Positions 1 to 6,005 are shown, counted from the stretch's first letter. The stretch: 6,005 nucleotides of DNA from Planctomycetota bacterium (GCA_027623615.1 JAQBVH010000230.1:1-6005); one strand, 5' to 3'. The notes: generated from the sequence alone by a model not told the origin. A program made the numbers and translations.

Positions 1-302
1 GGCGCGAGCCACGAACCCTCGCAGGCCCAGAGCAGCCCGTGGATGCCGCTCCTGATCTCGCCCGTGTCCGTGTCGAGCACCGCCAGCTCGTTGTGCACGT
101 TTGCCTCGAGCAGCTTGCCCGCCACCTCCGCATCGAAAGACTGGAACGGGGCGCTGCGTTGGCGCTCGACGAGACCGAGGCGCACGATCAGCTCGACCGA
201 CCCGCGGCACATGCCGCAGTCGCCGTCGAAGCACACCATCGGCCGCAGCGGGGCTGGCCGCAGGGGGGCGTCCGTGGTCAGGTTGGCGGCGCGGTCGGCC
301 AT
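1..302 (-). CDS. DCC-family (DUF393) thiol-disulfide oxidoreductase-like protein, C-terminally truncated by window edge
   Basis: Translating the minus strand from the ATG at 302 gives 100 uninterrupted residues that leave the window without a stop, so the C-terminus is missing. Residues 22-33 read MVCFDGDCGMCR, the hallmark of the DCC/DUF393 family: a hydrophobic strand, then DGDC and a second Cys two residues on (Cys29 and Cys32). It is followed by a helix (SVELIVRLG) and, near residue 50, the APFQS segment, typical of the family, where an F-x-x-x-Q/S segment follows the first helix. Family members are usually about 115-150 residues, so most of the protein is here. The CxxC pair suggests a thioredoxin-like redox role, but no substrate is established for this family. 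Start choice: ATG at 302 leaves 21 residues before the motif and a 100-bp gap to the divergent gene. ATG at 239 (just before VCFDGDC) and ATG at 404 (Pro/Gly-rich extension) are alternatives. None has a clear ribosome binding site. The family call is firm; the start is uncertain. Confidence 0.85.
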   Translation of the reverse strand, partial: MADRAANLTTDAPLRPAPLRPMVCFDGDCGMCRGSVELIVRLGLVERQRSAPFQSFDAEVAGKLLEANVHNELAVLDTDTGEIRSGIHGLLWACEGSWLA

Positions 303-402
303 GGGCCCATTGTCGACCGCGGCCGGCCCGATGCCCACCGGACCCCTGGCCGATTCCCCGGGACGTGCCAACGAGGGACCGCGCGGGGCCGTAGCCAACT
401 CC
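303..402. promoter_or_regulatory. Divergent intergenic region, presumed to hold promoters for both flanking genes
   Basis: This gap separates the minus-strand DCC gene from the plus-strand secreted-protein gene, so promoters for both should lie in or near it if the chosen starts are right. It is very GC-rich and contains palindromic words such as GTCGAC (313-318) and GGCCGGCC (321-328). I see no convincing -35/-10 pair and no purine-rich ribosome binding site next to either start. The role is inferred from gene orientation only. Confidence 0.3.
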
Positions 403-1092
403 ATGCGCCTCTTCCTGCTCGTCCTGGCGGTGGCACTCAGCGCCTGGCTCGTTTCCAGCCGAGGTGTGCCGTCGCTCGCACCCGCCGCGACGGGTTGGAG
501 CGAGGCGCCACCCGCCCCCGCACCAGGAACGGGGCTGGAGGGCCCCTCGCCTGGTTCGGAGGGCGGGCTCCATCGCGCGGCTTCGCGGTCTGCGCCCGGC
601 GGAGCACGCCAGCCCGCGAACGTCGAGGGGAGCTCCGCCCAGGACTGGCGCAGCCCCCTGCGTGGTCGCCTGGTCGACGTCCTGTCCGGCGAACCCCTCA
701 GCTGCCTGCGGCTCGAGTTCGAGGGGGAGGTGACCGAGACCGATCACGACGGCTGGTTCCGCACCGCGCGCGACTACCCGGAAGGGCAGCACCTGGTCGG
801 GCTTGGATCGGATCGTCACGCCGGTTGGCGCGCGCCCCTCGCCCACGTGCGCGGCTCCTATCGCCTGGGCGTTCCGGAACGGCGCGTGTCGAGCGGACCG
901 CGCTATCCCCTGGTGTGGCCCAGCGGGAGCGCCTCCAGCCTGGCTGGGCAGCGCATGCGCATGATCCCCTGCCCAGCCGATGGCCAGCGTCTTCGGGGTC
1001 GTGACCTCACGCGCCGGCCAGACCTGGGTGCAGTTCCCGCCGTTGACGGACCGGCTCGAGCACAGCGGCCCTTGGACACTGGAGCTCAATGA
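403..1092 (+). CDS. N-terminal part of a frameshifted secreted beta-sandwich repeat protein
   Basis: The reading frame from the ATG at 403 begins with a classical signal peptide: MRLFLLVLAVALSAWLVSS, one early Arg, a long hydrophobic core and a small-residue end. The protein is therefore exported. Residues about 29-80 are a low-complexity Pro/Gly/Ala/Ser linker. Residues about 84-135 start GRLVDVLSGEPL, the typical opening of a carboxypeptidase-regulatory-like beta-sandwich, with DHDGWF as the inner turn. The frame is open further upstream to 43, but that stretch is antisense to the DCC gene and lacks protein-like character, so 403 is preferred. From about 965 onward the frame turns Arg-rich and aimless and ends at 1092, while coherent sequence continues in the next frame. 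The true N-terminal portion is thus about 190 residues, and the last 35 or so are probably not native. No Shine-Dalgarno sequence is visible before 403. Read with the downstream fragment it forms one gene of 403-2077. Confidence 0.7.
   Translation: MRLFLLVLAVALSAWLVSSRGVPSLAPAATGWSEAPPAPAPGTGLEGPSPGSEGGLHRAASRSAPGGARQPANVEGSSAQDWRSPLRGRLVDVLSGEPLSCLRLEFEGEVTETDHDGWFRTARDYPEGQHLVGLGSDRHAGWRAPLAHVRGSYRLGVPERRVSSGPRYPLVWPSGSASSLAGQRMRMIPCPADGQRLRGRDLTRRPDLGAVPAVDGPARAQRPLDTGAQ
965..990 (+). other. Frameshift joining the two fragments of the beta-sandwich protein gene
   Basis: Coding character switches here from the frame of the ATG at 403 to the frame that ends at 2077. The second frame has a TGA at 962-964, so the shift must lie after it. 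A run of four C occurs at 966-969. Dropping one C gives GQRMRMIPAQPMASVFGVV, which reads smoothly into the downstream fragment and makes a single protein of 557 residues. The run is short and there is no canonical slippery heptamer, stop or obvious stimulatory structure, so an indel (real or a sequencing error) is more likely than programmed frameshifting. Confidence 0.6.
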
Positions 1093-2077
1093 GCAGGTCG
1101 AGCACTCGTTCGTGCAGGGACGGGTGCAGAGCGTGGACACGTCGCTCCACGCCCCGGTCGAGCTCGAGAAGATCGACGCAGCCGAGCTCGAGATCTTGAT
1201 CACCGATCAGGAGGGCCAGGTCGCGAGCGGCACCGAGGTCACGCTGACCGAGCGTGCGACCGGGCGAACGCTGCAGCGCACGCCCTCCATCGGACTCCTG
1301 AAGCTGCATGGGCTGCGCCCGGGCCCCTACCTCCTCGAGGTGCGCGGCCACGGCTTCTACGGGTCGCGGCTCGAGTTCGAGCTCGCGCCGGGAGCGAACC
1401 TCGAGCTTCCCGTGGCGCTCGAGCCCGCGCTCGGCGACGGAGAGGTCCAGGTCGTGATCGAGAGCGCCTCGGGCGAATACCACGGACGCACGAGCGTCCT
1501 CTTGAGCCCGATCGCGCTCGAGGAGAGCGGCCTGGACTGGGAGGCGCGCAGCATGCCTGTCCTCTGGCGCGAGGAGGGCGGCGCCTGGTACGGCAGCTGT
1601 GCCTTCGAGGGCCTGCCCAGCGGCGAGTACGAGCTCACCGCGCAGGGCGGTCAGTTCCACTGCTGGGCCCCCGGCGCCCGTCGCGTTCGTCCCGGCGCGG
1701 ACCGGACCGTGCTGCAGCTACTCGACCAGGGGGACGAGAGCGACCTCGTCTTGCGAGTGTTCGACGGGGAGACCGGCGGCTGGGTCGAGGAGTACGTCCT
1801 CGAGCTGACGGGCTCTGGCTGCGGGAAGCAGTTCTCCAGTACGCGCAGGGTCCAGCAGGCGCGCGCCAACCGCGACGACGCCGCCCTGACCACGGTGCCC
1901 CCCTCCGTGCAGGTGCGCTGGTGTGTCTCGGTCGACGGCTACGAGCGCCGCTGCGGAGACATGGAGTCCTTCAGCTCGGCGCGACTCGTCGATGGTCGGC
2001 GTGTGCGTGTCGTGGACGTGCACCTAGCGCGCAGCGAGCCGAGCGAGACCGCTGGGGTGAACCGGCGCAACGACTGA
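980..2077 (+). CDS. C-terminal part of the secreted protein: carboxypeptidase-regulatory-like / Cna-B-like beta-sandwich repeats
   Basis: This 365-residue frame carries at least two further beta-sandwich domains. Residues 69-148 run from ELEILITDQEGQ to LELPVALEP and contain GLRPGPYLLEVRGHGF (111-126). Residues 154-247 contain GLPSGEYELTAQG (211-223). The GL-x-x-G-x-Y-x-L pattern is characteristic of Cna-B and carboxypeptidase-regulatory-like folds, which act as non-catalytic structural or binding modules outside the cell. A last region (253-350) may be a third, more divergent sandwich; it contains Cys281, Cys314 and Cys325, which could form disulfides in an exported protein. There is no enzyme domain, sorting signal or C-terminal anchor. 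ATG 980 is only the first in-frame Met after the TGA at 962-964. It has no ribosome binding site and would leave the product without a signal peptide, so this is best seen as the continuation of the gene starting at 403. Exact function is unknown. Confidence 0.8.
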   Translation: MASVFGVVTSRAGQTWVQFPPLTDRLEHSGPWTLELNEQVEHSFVQGRVQSVDTSLHAPVELEKIDAAELEILITDQEGQVASGTEVTLTERATGRTLQRTPSIGLLKLHGLRPGPYLLEVRGHGFYGSRLEFELAPGANLELPVALEPALGDGEVQVVIESASGEYHGRTSVLLSPIALEESGLDWEARSMPVLWREEGGAWYGSCAFEGLPSGEYELTAQGGQFHCWAPGARRVRPGADRTVLQLLDQGDESDLVLRVFDGETGGWVEEYVLELTGSGCGKQFSSTRRVQQARANRDDAALTTVPPSVQVRWCVSVDGYERRCGDMESFSSARLVDGRRVRVVDVHLARSEPSETAGVNRRND

Positions 2078-2093
2078 CTCAACTCGACTCGAC
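2072..2093. repeat. Short imperfect GACTC tandem repeat at the convergent gene ends
   Basis: The bases read GACT GACTC AACTC GACTC GAC, about four copies of a 5-bp unit with one mismatch. The tract spans both stop codons and encodes the C-terminal Val-Glu-Ser-Ser of the TPR protein on the minus strand. It is too short to say whether it is more than chance. Confidence 0.4.
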
Positions 2094-3728
2094 GACCTCA
2101 TCCCGGCGGCGCTGCGCCTCGGCCCAGCACCCGGGGCAGAAGGTGTGCGAGAAGCGCAGGTCTCCGTGTTGGTGAAGGTACTCCTCGACGGCCTGCCAGG
2201 CCCCCTCCCCGTTGCGCACCGACTTGCACGTCGAGCACCACGGGATCGGGCCGCGCGGCACCTTCGCGCGCACGAGCTGTTGTTCGAGCTGCCCCTGCTG
2301 CAGCAGGCCGTCCTCGCGCGCAACGCGCAGGACGACGTTGCGTTGCTCCAGGTCGCGATTGCGGATCCGCCGCTGGCGGGCCATGAAGGCCAGGAGGAGC
2401 GCGATCACGACCGCCGAGGCGGTCAGGCCCATCCAGAGCCGACGCTTGCCCTCGTAGAGGGCCTCCTTGGTCTGACGCCACTCGTCCTGGAGTTGCTCCT
2501 GGAGCTGCGCCAGCGTCTCGAGCTCTCGCTCGTGGTGCTCGCTCGCCAGGACCCCGTGGTGGTAGGCCTGCTCGAACTCACCCGCCCGCCCGTGGGCCTC
2601 GGCGAGGACGGCGTGCAGCACGGGAGCCAGGTCCAGGGGCAGGTCCCCGTCGTGGAGCGCCGCCGACCTCTGGGCCGCGTCGAGCGCTTCGGCATCGTCC
2701 CCCAGCTCGAGGGCAGCGCGGGCCACGCCGCACCAGGCCATCGCCCGCTCCTGGTCCAGGAGCTCGTCCGCCGCGAGGCTGGCCCTGAAGCTGTCACGCG
2801 CCTCGGACCAGAGCTCCTCCTGCAAGAACGCCTCGCCAGTGCAGCGCTGACTGTACGACACCAGGCTCCCGCTCCCCAGGAGCTCCCCCACGGCCATGCC
2901 GCGCGCGAAGTGCTCACGCGCGAGCGCGAAGTGACCCTCCCCGAGCTCGATGGCTCCCAGGGAGTTGTGGGTCATCGCGACCATGCGGGTGGGCGCCTTC
3001 GTCGGCACGACCGCGAGGGCGCGCTGGAGGCTTGCGCGCGCGAGCGTGGTCTCCTCGACCGCAATCTCGGTCGTGGCCAGGTTGTAGTACAGCACCGCGA
3101 GGCCGGGCCGCCCGGGCAGCTGCTCGACGATCTCGAGGGCGGCGAGGTAGTCCTGGCGCGCCTCCCGGTAGTCGAGCTGCATCTGATGGTGAACCGCCCG
3201 TAGGTTGAAGAAGGTGGACTGATAGCGGGGCGAGAGGTCGTCGAGGTAGTGCGCCTCGAGGTCGCGCAAGAGCTCGGCCGCCTGCTTCTGATCCGAGGAC
3301 CACAGGACGCCGGCGAGCACCCCCATGCGCGTGCGGGCCCGCAGGGACCGGTCCCCCACGCGTTCGGCAAGGTCGAAGGCGGCCGTGTAGTCGCGCACCG
3401 CGCTGTCGCGATCCGAGGACAGGTGGTGCAGACGCCCTCGCGCCAGGAGGACGTGAGCACGCGCCACGGGGTCGGGGCGGGCGGCGAGCTGCTCCTCGGC
3501 GTCGGCCACGAGGGCTCGCGCGCGGTCGAGGTCCTCGTTGGCGATGAGCCCGGCGAGCTCCGCCAGAACGCGAGGACGCTCCGCGTCTGCGGGAGCGAGC
3601 TCGGCCAGACGAGCTTCCAGGCCTGCGGTTGTAGACCCGTGGTGGGTGTCACCCCCGTTCAACCAGGTGAGCAGGAGTGTCACCGCAGCCAGGCCCAGGA
3701 GGGCGACCAGCAGGCGGGGAGGATTCAT
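2079..3728 (-). CDS. Membrane TPR receptor-like protein with C-terminal CxxC...HxxCxxC module
   Basis: This is a 549-residue protein from the ATG at 3728. The frame is open further to a TTG at 3767, but the ATG directly precedes a good membrane helix (MNPPRLLVALLGLAAVTLLL), so it is preferred. Residues about 90-402 form roughly eight TPR-like helix pairs, for example those starting near 90, 129, 170, 209, 249, 289, 328 and 368, ending in a coiled coil (about 400-427). A second membrane helix (about 432-450) is followed by a positively charged stretch (RQRRIRNR) and another coiled coil to about 487. By the positive-inside rule the TPR part is periplasmic and the C-terminus cytoplasmic. The tail has Cys498-x-x-Cys501, a W-x-x-VEEYL helix, then FSH(528)-x-x-Cys531-x-x-Cys534, matching a putative metal-binding tail I know from many PAS, GAF and receiver-domain proteins. 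The layout resembles TPR sensor kinases, yet no kinase, GGDEF or DNA-binding domain is present. It lies 87 bp downstream of the symporter gene. Ligand and output are unknown. Confidence 0.85.
   Translation of the reverse strand: MNPPRLLVALLGLAAVTLLLTWLNGGDTHHGSTTAGLEARLAELAPADAERPRVLAELAGLIANEDLDRARALVADAEEQLAARPDPVARAHVLLARGRLHHLSSDRDSAVRDYTAAFDLAERVGDRSLRARTRMGVLAGVLWSSDQKQAAELLRDLEAHYLDDLSPRYQSTFFNLRAVHHQMQLDYREARQDYLAALEIVEQLPGRPGLAVLYYNLATTEIAVEETTLARASLQRALAVVPTKAPTRMVAMTHNSLGAIELGEGHFALAREHFARGMAVGELLGSGSLVSYSQRCTGEAFLQEELWSEARDSFRASLAADELLDQERAMAWCGVARAALELGDDAEALDAAQRSAALHDGDLPLDLAPVLHAVLAEAHGRAGEFEQAYHHGVLASEHHERELETLAQLQEQLQDEWRQTKEALYEGKRRLWMGLTASAVVIALLLAFMARQRRIRNRDLEQRNVVLRVAREDGLLQQGQLEQQLVRAKVPRGPIPWCSTCKSVRNGEGAWQAVEEYLHQHGDLRFSHTFCPGCWAEAQRRRDEVVESS
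2124..2246 (-). other. Coding segment for the putative zinc-binding C-terminal module of the TPR protein
   Basis: The encoded segment runs from IPWCSTCKSVRNGEG to HTFCPGCW. Four Cys and one His lie in a CxxC-x(26)-HxxCxxC arrangement, as expected for a small metal-binding fold. The family resemblance is to the I-C-x-x-CKKIRD...W...E.YI...FSHGICPxC tails of bacterial sensory proteins, recalled from memory. Metal binding itself is inferred. Confidence 0.6.
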
Positions 3729-3815
3729 GGGAGGAGAGTCCGGAATGAGCCGGCCGGAGCTTAGCAATGCGCTTTGGCCCGGGTCGAACCGAAAGTCCCG
3801 ACACTCGCGCGGCGC
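3729..3815 (-). promoter_or_regulatory. Intergenic gap between symporter and TPR genes
   Basis: This 87-bp gap separates two genes in the same orientation, which is compatible with one transcript. In the minus-strand reading the bases just before the TPR start codon are pyrimidine-rich (ACTCTCCTCCC), the opposite of a Shine-Dalgarno sequence. I find no strong hairpin followed by a T run that would mark a terminator, and no clear promoter boxes. Any regulatory role is inferred. Confidence 0.25.
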
Positions 3816-6005
3816 TCAGACCGGCTCGGGTCCGGAGCCAAATACCAAACCCTCGCGGACTGGTTCTGGCCGGACGATCGAGCCGACCCACCCGACGAGA
3901 ACGGTGGTACCTGCGCCGATCGCGGCGTAGAGCAGCCCCGAGAGCTGCGTGCCTTGCTGGACAGCGATCAGGGTCACGCTTCCTGCGGCCACTCCGATCA
4001 GCGCCGTCGTCTGGCCCGTGCGACGGGCGAACAGGCCCAGGGCGAAGAGGCCGGCGAGGCAGCCGCCGAGCAACCCCATCAGGGACAGGAACGTGTCCAG
4101 GAGCGAGCGCAGGTCGGTCTTGGCCAGGGCGATCGCGGCGCCTGTCCCGACCACACCGAGGAGCAGGGTCAGCCGCCGCGCGAGGCGCAAGCAGACCACG
4201 TCCTCGGCCGCCGGCCGGAAGCGTCGGTAGAAATCGGTCACGCCCGCGGTCGCGATCGAGTTCATCGAACTGTCGAGGCTCGACATCGCGGCGGCGAAGA
4301 CGCCGGCGATCACCAGACCGGCGACCCCGGCGGGCAGCTCGTTCGCGACGAACCAGGGCAGGATCTCGTCGAGCTTGGCGGCGGGGTTCGTGGCAGCGGG
4401 GTGGTGCTGGTAGAACACGAACAGCGCGCTGCCCAGGCAGAAGAACAGCACGGAGGCCGGGATCGTCAGGGCCGCGTTCGTCCAGATCGCGCGGCGCGCC
4501 GAGGCCTCGTCGGGCGTCGTCAGGAAGCGCTGGATGACGGCCTGATCCGTCGTGTACGGAACGAGGTTGTTGAACACCGCGCCGATCAGGATCACCCCGA
4601 GCGTTGGTCGCGCGAGGTCCCAATCCAGGTCGACCATGCGGAACTTGCCCGCGGCCGAGGCCTCGCTCCAGACGGCTCCAAGTCCGCCGTCGATGCCGCT
4701 GCCGATCGCGATCAGGACGAACACGGCGCCGCCCAGGAGCACGAACACCTGCAGCACATCGGTCCATATGACCGCCTCGATCCCGCCGAGCACCGTGTAC
4801 AGGGTGGCGAGCAGACCCATGATCACGATGCACAGCATCACGTCCAGCCCGGTCACCGCGCCGAGGGCCAGGGCGGGCAGGCACAGGACGATGCCCATGC
4901 GCCCGAGCTGATAGAGGATGAACGACGCGCTGCCGAACAGCCGCGCGGCAAGGCCGAAGCGGCGCTCGAGGTACTCGTAGGCGCTCGTCACCGACAGGCG
5001 GGTGAAGAACGGGAGGTAGACCAGCGCGACGAGCGGCGCCAGGGCCACGATGCCGAGGTTCTGGAGGAAGTAGACCCAGTCGGTGTCGTAGCTCTTGGCC
5101 GGGATGGCCATGAACGTGATCGCCGAGAGCTGCGTCCCGAAGATCGAGATGCCCGCCGCCCACCAGGGCACGCGCTTGCCTGCGAGGAAGAAGTCGTCGG
5201 TGGTCGTGTGGCGGCGGCTGAACCAGAAGCCCATCGCGACCAGAGCTGCGAGGTAGACGCCGAGCACGATCCAATCGAGGGCGCGGAATCCACCTGCCAG
5301 CGAGCGCGGCGTGAGCTTGAAGACCCTCGGCGTACGCACGCAGGGGCGCACCTCCCCCGAGGGGATCACGAACCCGCCGTCCCACGGAACGACCGGCGTG
5401 GTGACCGCCGGCCAGGCCCCGGTGAAGAGCTCGCCGTCGAGCGTGCCCTCCGTGCGCGGGAAGCTCCCCATGGCGACCCAGGTGTCGGTCAAGGTCGAGT
5501 ACACGAGCTGATCCGCGGCGAAGCCCGGATGCTCCTCGCGCAGTTCGCTCGCGGGTGCTGTGACCGAGCCCGCGTCGCCGCCGACCACGATCAGGTGGTG
5601 CGGACCGAGGGCGAGGGCCGGGCTCGGGGCAGCGGTGATCGGCCGCGGGAGCTGCGCGCGCGCGCTCCAACCCTCGGGCTCCGACCAGCGCCAGGTGTCG
5701 GTCAGCGGCACGCGCTTGCCGGGCAGACGGCTGTCCGGGCTGAGGCCCACGCCGCCCATCAGGTAGAGCGCGCCGTGCTGGACGCCGGCGACGGAGAGCA
5801 TGCGCGGGACGCCGGAGGGGTCGGGCTCGAGCTTCTCCCAGCGCCGCTTCCCCGCGAGGTCGAGGCGCCAGTGGGTGTGCAAGGCGTCGGGGCTGTCGGG
5901 CGCCTCGCGGCCTCCGAACAGGTGGATGCGATCGCCGACCAGGACGCCCGCGCCGAAGGCCATCGCAACCGGCAGGTCCTCCAGGCGCTCGGTCACGGGG
6001 CGGCC
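3816..6005 (-). CDS. Cyclically permuted NanM-like kelch mutarotase fused to SSS-family sodium/solute symporter, 5' partial
   Basis: The frame is open from the right edge to the stop at 3816. A GTG at 5996 is the first possible start in view, but the fold begins earlier, so the N-terminus lies outside. Numbering from that GTG, residues 1-232 hold four kelch blades (IHLFGG at 24, LYLMGG at 77, LIVVGG at 135, FVIPSGE at 209) with paired TW motifs, and the GGDxGS...HPGF segment seen in mutarotases. GEVRPCVRT (214-222) matches the NanM active-site segment; Glu215 and Arg221 have the spacing of NanM Glu209 and Arg215. In NanM this motif is internal, here it ends the propeller, so the domain is cyclically permuted. 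Residues about 238-706 are an SSS transporter with about 13 helices. They show DFFLAGKRVPWW (268-279), LGGIEAVIWTDVLQ (403-416) and MSSLDSSMNS (571-580), whose Ser572-Ser573 correspond to the Na2-site serines of vSGLT. The transporter N-terminus is outside in this family, placing the propeller in the periplasm. Sialic acid is a candidate substrate, not shown. Confidence 0.9.
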   Translation of the reverse strand, partial: GRPVTERLEDLPVAMAFGAGVLVGDRIHLFGGREAPDSPDALHTHWRLDLAGKRRWEKLEPDPSGVPRMLSVAGVQHGALYLMGGVGLSPDSRLPGKRVPLTDTWRWSEPEGWSARAQLPRPITAAPSPALALGPHHLIVVGGDAGSVTAPASELREEHPGFAADQLVYSTLTDTWVAMGSFPRTEGTLDGELFTGAWPAVTTPVVPWDGGFVIPSGEVRPCVRTPRVFKLTPRSLAGGFRALDWIVLGVYLAALVAMGFWFSRRHTTTDDFFLAGKRVPWWAAGISIFGTQLSAITFMAIPAKSYDTDWVYFLQNLGIVALAPLVALVYLPFFTRLSVTSAYEYLERRFGLAARLFGSASFILYQLGRMGIVLCLPALALGAVTGLDVMLCIVIMGLLATLYTVLGGIEAVIWTDVLQVFVLLGGAVFVLIAIGSGIDGGLGAVWSEASAAGKFRMVDLDWDLARPTLGVILIGAVFNNLVPYTTDQAVIQRFLTTPDEASARRAIWTNAALTIPASVLFFCLGSALFVFYQHHPAATNPAAKLDEILPWFVANELPAGVAGLVIAGVFAAAMSSLDSSMNSIATAGVTDFYRRFRPAAEDVVCLRLARRLTLLLGVVGTGAAIALAKTDLRSLLDTFLSLMGLLGGCLAGLFALGLFARRTGQTTALIGVAAGSVTLIAVQQGTQLSGLLYAAIGAGTTVLVGWVGSIVRPEPVREGLVFGSGPEPV
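4269..4286 (-). other. Coding site for the predicted sodium (Na2) binding motif of the symporter
   Basis: The encoded residues are MSSLDS in the helix after VIAGVFAAA. The two serines align with Ser364-Ser365 of vSGLT, which coordinate the Na2 ion. Their presence supports a functional, sodium-driven transporter. Confidence 0.65.
5331..5357 (-). other. Coding site for the predicted mutarotase active-site motif
   Basis: The encoded residues are GEVRPCVRT. The E. coli NanM counterpart is of the form GEAKPGLRT, with Glu and Arg six residues apart implicated in catalysis. Both are kept here. The Gly before the second hydrophobic residue is Cys in this protein, a small departure from the usual RPG. 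Confidence 0.6.

Noticed and set aside
402..405. CATG at 402-405 giving overlapping divergent ATG codons on the two strands
   Set aside because: The minus-strand extension from 404 to 302 is Pro/Gly-rich and not conserved-looking; the DCC protein more likely starts at 302, making the overlap a chance palindrome.
39..1004. Plus-strand open frame of 321 codons starting near the left edge
   Set aside because: It runs antisense to the DCC gene and out of phase with the signal-peptide gene. Its product is Arg/Pro-rich and featureless.
1007..1660. Minus-strand open frame (217 codons) antisense to the beta-sandwich gene
   Set aside because: It is Leu/Glu/Arg-rich, mirroring the CTC and GAG codons of the sense gene, with no recognisable motif.
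1150..1810. Many CTCGAG and GAGCTC words in the beta-sandwich gene
   Set aside because: They arise from frequent Leu-Glu and Glu-Leu pairs with the preferred codons CTC and GAG, not from a repeat element.
2145..3203. Plus-strand open frame (352 codons) antisense to the TPR gene
   Set aside because: The minus-strand frame encodes clear TPRs and membrane helices. The antisense frame has no domain and simply mirrors the codon bias.
3290..3420. Identical 11-mer GATCCGAGGAC at 3290-3300 and 3410-3420, 120 bp apart
   Set aside because: Both encode Ser-Ser-Asp at equivalent turns of neighbouring TPR units, so repeat homology and codon bias explain them.
3729..3930. Plus-strand GGGAGG at 3729-3734 followed ten bases later by an ATG at 3745 opening a 61-residue frame
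   Set aside because: The spacing looks like a ribosome binding site, but the frame is antisense to the 3' end of the symporter, rich in Arg, Pro, Thr and Ser, and has no hydrophobic or domain character.
3649..5670. Long minus-strand open frame (673 codons) overlapping the symporter and the TPR gene start
   Set aside because: It is an out-of-phase shadow of the symporter gene: extremely Arg/Pro/Gly-rich, no recognisable domain, and it crosses both real genes. Long spurious frames are expected at this GC content.

Overview
The window is GC-rich (roughly 70% by eye), compact, and shows no RNA genes, CRISPR array or insertion sequence. Four loci are visible, two of them cut by the window edges. 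Three traits together suggest a high-GC environmental bacterium, plausibly a planctomycete: a secreted protein built from carboxypeptidase-regulatory-like beta-sandwiches, a kelch mutarotase fused to a sodium/solute symporter, and no clear Shine-Dalgarno sequence at any of the three visible starts. This assignment is an inference from gene content, not from a marker gene.

Layout, left to right. (1) Positions 1-302, minus strand: N-terminal 100 residues of a DCC-family (DUF393) thiol-disulfide oxidoreductase-like protein with an intact DGDCxxC motif, running off the left edge. (2) A ~100-bp divergent intergenic gap. (3) Positions 403-2077, plus strand: a secreted beta-sandwich repeat protein whose frame is broken near 965-990. 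Removing one base there gives a continuous 557-residue protein with a signal peptide. (4) Positions 2079-3728, minus strand: a membrane-anchored TPR protein with about eight TPR units, a second membrane helix, a coiled coil and a C-terminal CxxC...HxxCxxC module. Its stop codon is one base from the stop of the convergent gene. (5) Positions 3816-6005, minus strand: a large protein whose visible N-terminal part is a cyclically permuted NanM-type kelch mutarotase, joined to a 13-helix SSS-family sodium/solute symporter; its 5' end is beyond the right edge.

The symporter fusion and the TPR protein lie in the same orientation 87 bp apart and may be co-transcribed. A reasonable reading is that the periplasmic propeller converts the anomer of an incoming sugar, perhaps sialic acid or a related acid sugar, and hands it to the attached transporter. 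The TPR protein looks like a transmembrane receptor lacking a recognisable kinase, and whether it serves the transporter is unknown. The left-hand pair (DCC protein and beta-sandwich protein) shows no evident functional link to the right-hand pair.
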